From: Cryptomeria japonica
Taxonomy: Eukaryota; Streptophyta; Pinopsida; Cupressales; Cupressaceae
NCBI RefSeq assembly: GCF_030272615.1
Contig: NC_081414.1
Span: forward strand, 47,544,501-47,608,500
Direction of reading: 5' to 3'
Length of the DNA stretch: 64,000 nucleotides
Shown: positions 56,436-64,000 of the stretch, piece after piece
Layout of the letters: each line of letters begins with the position of its first letter
Numbering within the stretch: position 1 is the stretch's first letter
Position numbers and translations under genes: made by a program
Notes under the pieces: generated by a model
Told to the model about the DNA's origin: nothing
Databases searched by the model: none
The model's input: only the letters and a program-made list of their open reading frames with translations

Positions 56436-58446
56436 TTTCGCTCCTGTCCTTCACTAAGGATCCAGAGCGAATTTCGCTCCTGTCCCTCCCAGGAGGACCA
56501 AGGCGAAGCGCTCCTGTCCCTCACCAAGGGACCAGGGCGATAATACTTATTTGAGCCATTCCTGACCTTGTTTGGACGAATTGAGACATCAAAAGCATGG
56601 TGAAGGACGAAATGAGCATGATAGAGCATCCAGACTTGATTAAAACAATGAAATGATGAAGTTTTTGCTTAGAAGGTCAAATTCGCTCCTGTCCCTCACT
56701 GAAGGACCAGAGCGATTTTCTTTATATGCACAATTTTAGACCTTTTTTGGACATTAACTTTTATTCATAGCCTGAAGCAGGATGATATCTTCCCCAGCAA
56801 AGACATTCCATGGTGAAAAGTGAAGCATTTGGGCCTGGAGGACAAAAATCGCTCCTGTCCCTCACTGAAGGACCGGAGCTTGAAATCCAAAATTTCCTTG
56901 TCCTTGAAAGATTTGAACGATTTCGCGAATTGAGAGGATCAAGGGAGATACATTTTATCAGTTGAATATAACTTAAAAGCGCAATCATGAGGAAAATTGA
57001 CCCTAGAAGCAAAATCGCTCCTGTCCCTTTGCCAGGGACCAGGGCGAATTTAAGTGATAGCTCCCGTCCCTCTCTCAGGGACCAGAGCGATTTTCCTTAT
57101 AAGACAGGTTTTGGGCAAAGATCAAGTAAGTGTTAAGTTTGAGGCAAGCAAAGGAGGCGTAACGAGTCCGTTGAAGATAATTTGAAGATTGTAAAAACGC
57201 CAAGTGAAGCCCATATTGTCCTAGGCGCTCTTGTCCCTCAGTCAGGGACCAGAGCGATTTTTTTGCCTTAGGTCAATTTCTTGCCAAGTTAGAACGAAAT
57301 CCAGGCTAAGGATGAAGGGAAGGGGACACAATGAGTCCATTGAAGATAATTTTGGAAGACAGCAAAGTGTGATTGAGCCTAGAACATCAAGTTCGCTCCT
57401 CTCCCTCAGCCAGGGACCAGGGTGAAATATTAGTTAAATTGCTTTTCTTCCAAGTTTAAGATCACTCCAAGTCAAGAAGTAAGGTGGCAAGGACGTTTTG
57501 AGGTGTCTCGACGAAGAACGAAGTTACAAAGACTGCCAAAGTTGAACAATTTGCACCAAATGCCCAAATTCGCTCCTGTCCCTCAGCCAGGGACCAGAGC
57601 GAAATTTTCATAAAGGCTTGGATTTTGAAAGTTTATCAAGTATCAAGTGGCCAAGAGGGATCAAAGGACTTCATTTTACACGATGAAAGCAATAGCAAGT
57701 TGATGAAAGCAAGCATGAGCCTAAGACATTGAAGTTCGCTCCTGTCCCTCAGTCAGGGACCAGGGCGATATTTACTATATTTGCCAATTCATTCAAAAAT
57801 CATGTCAAGTCAAGGTTGTATAAGGTTGCACAAGGTCTAAGGTGTCTTAAGAAGATGATATGTAAAGGTTTCAAGCGTCAAAAGACTATCAATTTGAACA
57901 AGGAAGCTATATCGCTCCTGTCCCTCATCAAGGGACCAGGGCGATTTTTATTAAATCATTCACTTGCTTCAAAACCACGTCAAAGCCAAGGTACACAAGA
58001 TCAAAGATATCATTTAGAAGGCAACAAACGAGAAGTTGATGTTAAGAACGAAGAATTTTGGCTAAGGGAATAGGGATCGCTCCTGTCCCTCACCAAGGGA
58101 CCAAGGCGAAAACCATTTAAAACATCGAATATGCCTTGTTAAAGACAAGTAGAATATACATGAAGTGAAAAGGGTAACGTCATTTGCTTGCTACATGATG
58201 AACATTGGTGATCAAAGAAGCTAAGGTTAAGGAGAAAACACCAAATTCGCTCCTGTCCCTTACCAAGGGACCAGGGCGATAATGGTCACAAAAGGCATTC
58301 ATCCATAAAATCAAGTTGATCAAACTCGAGGTCCCTAGCAAACATGCCAGTTTCAACGTGAAGATGGAGGTTTTGAGCGTGGAAGGCGAAAGATTCAAGA
58401 CTAAGGTGATAATTCGCTCCTGTCCCTCTCCCAGGGACCAGGGCGA
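56436..58446. repeat. Fifteen hairpin units at about 167-bp spacing
   Basis: Each unit reads TCGCTCCTGTCCCT, a 3-6 bp loop, then AGGGACCAGGGCGA. Starts are 56436, 56474, 56507, 56682, 56849, 57015, 57059, 57225, 57392, 57570, 57735, 57912, 58077, 58247 and 58413. From 56507 on the spacing is 165-178 bp, apart from one close pair (57015/57059). The spacers are a diverged tandem repeat (compare GAGTCCGTTGAAGATAATTT near 57161 with GAGTCCATTGAAGATAATTT near 57333). Confidence 0.92.
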
Positions 58447-59894
58447 TAGGTTTGTATCTTTCCACATTTTCGAATTTTGGTGCTAAAACATTTTTTTTTA
58501 ATTATTTTAAATGCTAGAAAAATCGATAAATTTGAATATCCAATTAAAGTTAGCATTTAAAATTAGCACATGGGCCTTTATTAATTAATTTTTGCCTTTT
58601 AAAAATCGAGTTTATTTAAAATTATAGGCATTAAATTAATTAATTATAAATAAAAATGGGGCGCTTGATTTAAAATTTGTTTCATTTTACAAAGGTCGGC
58701 CTTTAAGTTTATTTTAAATTTGCCTTATTCACCAAAGTCGGCCTAAGGTAATGATGAGGGGTAAGCGTCTATAAAGGGGGAGGTGAAAATTTCATTTTCA
58801 CATCATCATTTATCATCTTTTCATATGCGATTTGGAAGTATACAAAGGAAGGGCAAAATTATCATTCAAGAGGAGGTGCGAGTCTTATCAATAGGAAGGC
58901 ACAAGCATTATCAAAGGAGTTCGAGTTTCAAGTTAGGCGAACTTGCCAAAGACCACGTCAAAGACATCCCCAAAGGTGGCGAATTGATAAAGAGGACGTT
59001 CCTTATCCTTGAAGATCACGTCGAGGCCATCTAATATTAATTTTGCCTAGGCAATCCTTGTTTTGCATTCTAGAATTAGCTCTCAAGTGAGGTATGACGA
59101 TATGAATTTATTGTTTCGATCATTGATCGTCATTATCTTAAATTTTGAATTTTTTGAAATTTTGAATTGTATTAGCTCAATCCTTTTTAGGAAATGATAA
59201 TTCAAGGACTTATCATGAAGTTTCCTAAAATTAATTTAATCTATGTTATTCATTGCAAAATCATGTTACTAATTTTGAAATGTTGTGTAGGCATCAAATG
59301 GAGATCTCATCAAGGAAAATCAAGCCGGATCAAGGACGGTCTTCGCCGGAACGATCAAGCAAGGACAGGGGCGACCTCATCCAGTCTAGCATCGGCAAGG
59401 ACGACCTTCTTTGGACTAACGTCATCAAGGGCGACCTCTTCCAATCCAGCGTTCCAAGGCAAGGTACATCATCATCCTGCACATCAAGGACACAAGAAGT
59501 TAGAACAAGGGTTCGTTGAAGAAGCAGATATTTCCAGATGAATTAATTAAAGCTAGCTTCTCAACAACATCAAGTTGAATATTTACCAAGTTACAAGTGT
59601 CAGACGAGGTGGCATCCTAGTCATCACTTCTCCAATCAGTGAGGTCCACCTCAGCATGTCCAAATTCAATGTACCTAACTCATGGAAGGTGGCACAAACT
59701 CCGATGTACCTACCCCAGCTATCCATTGGTCGATTTTTCTAGAGAGGACATGTGTCCAAGCAATACAATTTTATCATTGGTCAAGCATTAAATGTTATGT
59801 AATGGTTGTAACAAACCCTAATTAGGGTTTTCATTGTAAAATCTTGGCCATTGATCTCGAATTGATCTAAGCCATCAAATTGTATTGAGGGCAC

Positions 59895-59901
59895 TATATA
59901 T
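59895..59901 (+). promoter_or_regulatory. TATA box of the 4.74-kb LTR
   Basis: TATATAT within GGGCACTATATATGCCC, itself an imperfect palindrome. It lies upstream of TTTCATTTTGTAAAGAGAG, a sequence shared with the other TGTTG-family LTRs. Transcription would be expected to start about 25-35 bp downstream. Confidence 0.6.
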
Positions 59902-60770
59902 GCCCTGGCATTTCATTTTGTAAAGAGAGTTAGAAATAAGATCGAAATAGTTGAAAGCAGTTAGTAGATAGAGAGTAGTTAGAAATTGATAGAATAGCAA
60001 TTAGAGTAGAATAGGAGGACAAGGCAAGAAATTGTTGCCATTGATTGTAAACAAACTCCATTTTCATTGAAGTAATGGTGAAGTGTGTCGTTTCTTGCAA
60101 TTTGCATGGTTTCTTGTTGAGTCTTCAATCTTAGATGGTAGATGATTAGATGAATGGAGGAAATGTGATTGATTGATGGTGGAATTCGTATATCCATACT
60201 ACTAGCAGTTTGTTGATTGCAGACTTGCCTTGTGTAGTCAACTGGAATCATTCAGCTTAAGCTCAATTTCAATTTGTCGCTTCTTCATTGATATGCATCA
60301 ACTTGATGGTGTCTATGCCTGCGGTGATGATTTGAACATCATAAAGCTTCCCTTAGAAGATCGCACTAGCCTTGTGTAGATGGTCCATTGATGTCAAAAC
60401 AAGACCTAGTTAGAGTTTCATCAAAAATAATCATTGCTCCTACATTCTTAGTATTAGGATTAGATCCTCTCTTCGCCCTTATCCTTTTTCCATTTTTTCA
60501 AATCTAAGTTAGTCAGAGCCTGTGTTCCACCAAAGCAGATCGGAAGTTCAATCATAGAATGTAAGTCCCCTTGTGATTCCAGCAAATCACATCATACCAC
60601 TGGAGCTTATCCACACGTAGAGACCCTACATACAGGAACCTTGAAGTCATCCCGATTGATCCTTTTCACGACATCTTCAGCATTCGGAGGCTTTATTCAA
60701 GAGAGGATAAGGTACCCTTGGGTATTTTATTCTGTGTTAGGCAGTGTACAAAATACACGTCAACAGGTAC

Positions 60771-61475
60771 CCAAATACAATGAAATCTCTATGAACTGGA
60801 AAAATAGAGAAAACCACGTGGGAACAAAACTCTACTCCAAAAAGAGATGGAAAAGAACACCACTAAAGCATGAAGAACCTACCAACACTATCGAAGAATA
60901 ACTGCTGATCTGAAGAACCTCCACTAAAATAGAACATGACCAGGTAGAGAAGACTGTAATTTGTATGAGTGCCCTCAAATGACACTACTCGAATCAGAAG
61001 GCAAACAAGGCAAACAACTGAAATCGAAGATACAGATGGCATGAGAAACCAAAGCCTGAAGAGCTGATCAATCGAACCACAGAAGCATTAGAATTAACAG
61101 GACAAACCTCCCCATAATGTTGAAGAGGGAGAGGGACAGGTACACTGAAAAGAATGGCCAACAAGAACTGCATGAAGAAGAAACAGGAGCATCAAGGGTG
61201 CAGAGAAAGTACATAGTGTCGTGGAAGGAACACTCACTTGACACACATCATGAGGCGAATGTCGTGGAAGGAACACTCACTTGACACACATCATGAGGCG
61301 AATGTCGTGGAAGGAACACTCACTAGACAACGGTAAATGGCAAACAAGGCAAAAATCAACCCCCTCATGGCACTTTATAAGTAGTGCATGTACAACAAAG
61401 CACAAGATGTACAAGATCCCAAGTAAACAATGCATGATGGCACTTTCTCTCAGTGTACATGTCCCTCTCCCTCTT
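60771..61475 (-). mobile_element. Copia 3' internal region, continued, with 43-bp repeats
   Basis: This resumes the copia sequence left at 56023 and parallels 62515-63300. A 43-bp unit (GTCGTGGAAGGAACACTCAC...) is repeated at 61218, 61261 and 61304 (last copy partial). No copia coding motif is seen, so this is the 3' untranslated or a non-coding internal part. Confidence 0.65.
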
Positions 61476-62044
61476 CAGCATTATGGGAAGGTTTGTCCTG
61501 TTAGTTCTAATGCTTTCATGGTTCAATTGATCAGCTCTTCAGGCTTTGTAGCTTGTATTTATGCAAACACACTGAGATAAAGTGCCATCATGCATTGTTT
61601 ACTTGGGATCTTGCACATCTTGTGTCTTGTTGTACATGCACTATTGATAAAGTGCCATGTACCATATTGGAGTTGAGAAAATACAACTCCAATATGGTAT
61701 CTGATTATTGAATCATTCAATTTATTTTTCATGGTATCAGAGTGGGTCAATGGGATTCTTTAAAGTTTGGCGAATTTTTTAATAAAAATTCATGGCCTTC
61801 TTTCTGGAATATTTTCCAGATTTTTTTTAATTGTTTTTTTAATAAAAAAAATGATTTTGCTTTCTTGAAAGCTTTTTGTGGGTTTCGAGGGTTTCTTGTT
61901 CGTGGGTGAATTTCTTTGTGTTGGGCAGCAGTTCGTGTTTATTTAGGGTTCTAGAGATTTTCGGACCTGCAACCTGGAGATTTGTTTTTTTGCAGATTGA
62001 AAATTTTTCTAGGGTTTCTGCAATTTTCCACTAGGTTCCTGTGG
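61476..62044 (+). mobile_element. Inverted copia piece: LTR end, primer site and leader
   Basis: The segment runs in the opposite orientation to its neighbours. It includes the reverse complement of 61050-61155 and of 61365-61470, then a palindromic LTR end at 61661-61698, then TGGTATCAGAG (61732-61742), a primer site for initiator tRNA-Met, then about 300 bp of AT-rich leader. This is a copia 5' LTR end with primer site, facing right. It directly abuts the minus-strand LTR at 62045. Confidence 0.7.
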
Positions 62045-62405
62045 TGTTGAGAAAATACAACACCACAGGAAACTAAATGATCTCTGCAAGCTGAGAAACC
62101 TGTTACAAGGAGAAGCAAAGAAGCAAATCACAGAAGGAACAAAAACACAGGAAAAATGTGCTCCAAAAGAAAGAGCTCAATAATCTCCAAAAAAGTATTG
62201 TCAATAATAATCCTTCTTCATACAATGAAAAGAATGAACTCAACCTTTAATAGGTCAAGAAAACGTAAGTTTGCATATAATAATTAATAAAAGAATTAAT
62301 TATTATGCACCTAAAGTTAGCTTAAGTGTAAAAGAGATAAAGGGAACTTAAATAATTAAACAAATATTGTTTAATTAATCAAGTAAATACCCGAATACTC
62401 TAACA
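62045..62405 (-). mobile_element. Ty1/copia LTR, second copy
   Basis: The minus strand runs TGTTAGAG (end at 62405) to TCTCAACA (62045), with the polypurine tract RC of 62406-62413 adjoining. It is about 361 bp and closely similar to 55563-55928. A perfect 13-bp hairpin straddles its left end (62036-62071). Confidence 0.88.
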
Positions 62406-64000
62406 CCCCCCCTTAAGCTAGACTTAGGGAGAAGCTAAAACCTAGAACAGCTACTGAAAGCAGGAAAGATGGGTCCCGGCAACAAGGCCTGATCAAGTAC
62501 CCAAATATAATGAAATCTCTATGAACTGGAGAAATAGAGAAAACCACGTGGGAACAAAACTCTACTCGAAAAAGAGATGGAAAAAAACACCACTAAAGCA
62601 TGAAGAACCTGCAAACTCTGTCGAAGAATAACTATTGATCTGAAAAACCTCCACTGAAATAGAACATGACCAAGTAGAGAAGACTGTAATCTGCATGAGT
62701 GCCCTCAAATGACACTACTCGAATCAGATGGTAAACAAGGCAAACACTGAACTCGAAGATACAGATGGCATGAGAAACCAAAGCCTGAAGCGCTGATCAA
62801 TCGAACCACGGAAGCATTAGAACCAATAGGACAAACCTCCCCATAATGCGGAAGAGGGAGAGGGACAGGAACACTGAAAAGAACAGCCAACAAGAACTGC
62901 ATGACGAAGAACCAGGAACATCAAAGGTGCTGAGAAAAGTACATGGTGTCGTGGAAGGAACACTCACTTGACACACAGCATGAGGCGAATGTCATGGAAG
63001 GAACACTTACTGGACAAAAGAAGATGGCAAACAACAGACAAACATCAACCCCCTCATGGCACTTTATCAATAGTGCATGTACAACAAGGCACAAGATGTG
63101 CAAGATCCCAAGTAAACAATGCATGATGGCACTTTATTTCAATGTGTTTGCATAAATACAAGCTACAATGATAAGAAGACTGGAAATAGAAACGAGAACC
63201 AAAATAGAAACATCCGAACCAGACGAGATCCTGGGACCTGAAACAACCAAGATATCCACCAGAGTGCTGAAAAGCAAAAAACTGAATAAAATATGCATGG
63301 ATAAGAATCTGGAAATAAAACTCATATGGCTAGAAAGTACATAGCACACGCTTTCCAAAAATATAAACTTTTCGAAAAACGGAGTTCGGATGCTCATTCT
63401 ACATCTCCTGGAGTGCAAAAAAGAGACCTCACTTTGACTGGAAAAAAACACAGTCAAACAGCAAAATTGGAAAAAATTACCAACATGATGAAGTCCGGCT
63501 CGGAACCAACTTTCCGACGCCTATTCGTTTTCAAAAAAACGACTCCATATGCCCAAGATATGGCCAAAAAACCAAACCCCCCTCCAAAACAAGAGGAAGG
63601 GGTAGTCTAGTGGTTCTGGCGAGCAGAGGTGGCCAGTGGGTGGCGCTCAGGTGGCGGGCTAGTGGCGCTCCGGTGGCTGCCGAGTGGAGCTCTGGTGTCG
63701 GGCGACGGAAGTGGGTCCAGCAACGGCAGCCGGGGAGCGGAGCGGCGACCGGGGCGGTTTCCGATGGCAAGAGCCGAGCAAAGGCGCTGGGAGCCGACAG
63801 GGCTGGGAGGTGGCCGAAGCTGGTGGACCGTAGGGAGGTCGGCGGTGGCTGGGGCCGGCGGGGCCGGCAGGGTCCGGCGGGAAGCAACAGTTGCGGCGGA
63901 GGCGGCGGGGAGTTGCCAGCGGGGGCGGAAACCAGGGCGCCAACCGAGAGAAGCGCTGGCGGCCGTAAACGGAGCTGCAAGGCCGGAAACCAGGGCACCG
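62406..64000 (-). mobile_element. Copia internal region with GC-rich segment at window edge
   Basis: The 3' internal region parallels 60771-61475 (shared GGACAAACCTCCCCATAATG near 61100 and 62830). From about 63600 the sequence becomes strongly GC-rich. The frames there are Pro/Arg/Ala-rich and not supported as protein. RT, integrase and gag motifs are absent, so the coding part is deleted or lies outside the window. Confidence 0.55.

Larger units (their letters stand above)
56019..60770 (+). mobile_element. 4.74-kb solo LTR of the TGTTG family with GGTAC duplication
   Basis: The LTR is 56024-60765. It begins TGTTGTGACGTTTTCACACA, ends AAAATACACGTCAACA, and is flanked by direct GGTAC copies (56019-56023 and 60766-60770). 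The flanks rejoin to the uninterrupted copia sequence seen at 62490-62530. It contains no gag or pol. U3 is about 3.9 kb and holds a foldback, 15 hairpin units and small frames with no known motif. The promoter TATA box TATATAT (59895-59901) is about 870 bp from the 3' end. This is a very long LTR for any plant element. Confidence 0.93.

Noticed and set aside
56436-58446. Regular repeats with similar-length spacers resembling a CRISPR array
   Set aside because: The window is plant nuclear DNA, the spacers are diverged copies of one another, there are no cas genes, and the array is inside an LTR with target duplications.
63531-63998. 155-codon Pro/Arg-rich frame on the minus strand
   Set aside because: Long frames are expected by chance in GC-rich DNA; several overlapping frames are open and none has a motif.
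1-64000. tRNA, rRNA or other RNA genes
   Set aside because: TGGTATCAGAG matches are primer binding sites of LTR elements, not tRNA genes; no cloverleaf or rRNA sequence was recognised.

Overview
This is nuclear plant DNA, most likely from a gymnosperm such as a conifer. It is AT-rich, contains no complete gene, and is mostly nested and decayed LTR retrotransposons lying in the introns of one host gene. The host gene is on the minus strand. Four small consecutive exons (50227-50284, 39657-39720, 25185-25284 and 7358-7458; 323 coding bases in total) splice together in frame. They encode the catalytic core of an isoamylase-type starch debranching enzyme of the ISA3 class, including the GH13 nucleophile region (GFRFDLA) and the acid/base region (IIAEPWD). 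The introns between them are about 10.5, 14.4 and 17.7 kb, and the flanking introns run off both window ends. Introns this long, filled with retroelements, are the main reason for suggesting a conifer; the species cannot be fixed from the sequence.

Layout, left to right. 1-614: an unrecognised protein on the minus strand, open at the window edge, preceded by a 48-bp-period array of palindromes (737-1870). 2041-6777: a minus-strand Ty3/gypsy element (gag, protease, partial RT) split by a 2.5-kb solo LTR with a GATAG duplication. 7358-7458: ISA3 exon. 8950-13885: a gypsy-type LTR and a second solo LTR of the same class (TAATA duplication). 13930-19850: three abutting LTR pieces of a TGTTG...CAACA family in alternating orientation, one carrying a broken protein gene. 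19852-21408: a minus-strand gypsy RT/RNase H fragment. 25185-25284: ISA3 exon. 26702-35144: a plus-strand chromovirus block, LTR-PBS-RT/RH-INT-chromodomain-PPT-LTR-PBS-short spacer-PPT-LTR. 35145-36658: tail of a TGTTG-family LTR. 39657-39720: ISA3 exon. 41787-43545: a minus-strand Ty1/copia 3' half. 43546-48900: two TGTTG-family LTRs back to back, one with a broken gene. 50227-50284: ISA3 exon. 53193-54803: the start of a hAT-like DNA transposon with a BED-type zinc finger. 54804-64000: a minus LTR fragment, copia material, and a 4.74-kb solo LTR with a GGTAC duplication nested inside the copia.

No element looks autonomous: every pol or gag region has stops, frameshifts or lost catalytic residues. 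The recurring theme is structural. Several LTR families contain tandem or dispersed arrays of short hairpins, with periods of about 48, 61 and 167 bp. The stem sequences change between copies but stay complementary within a copy. Some TGTTG-family LTRs also carry protein-coding cargo just upstream of their TATA box. These hairpin arrays and LTR cargos are the most unusual signals in the window.
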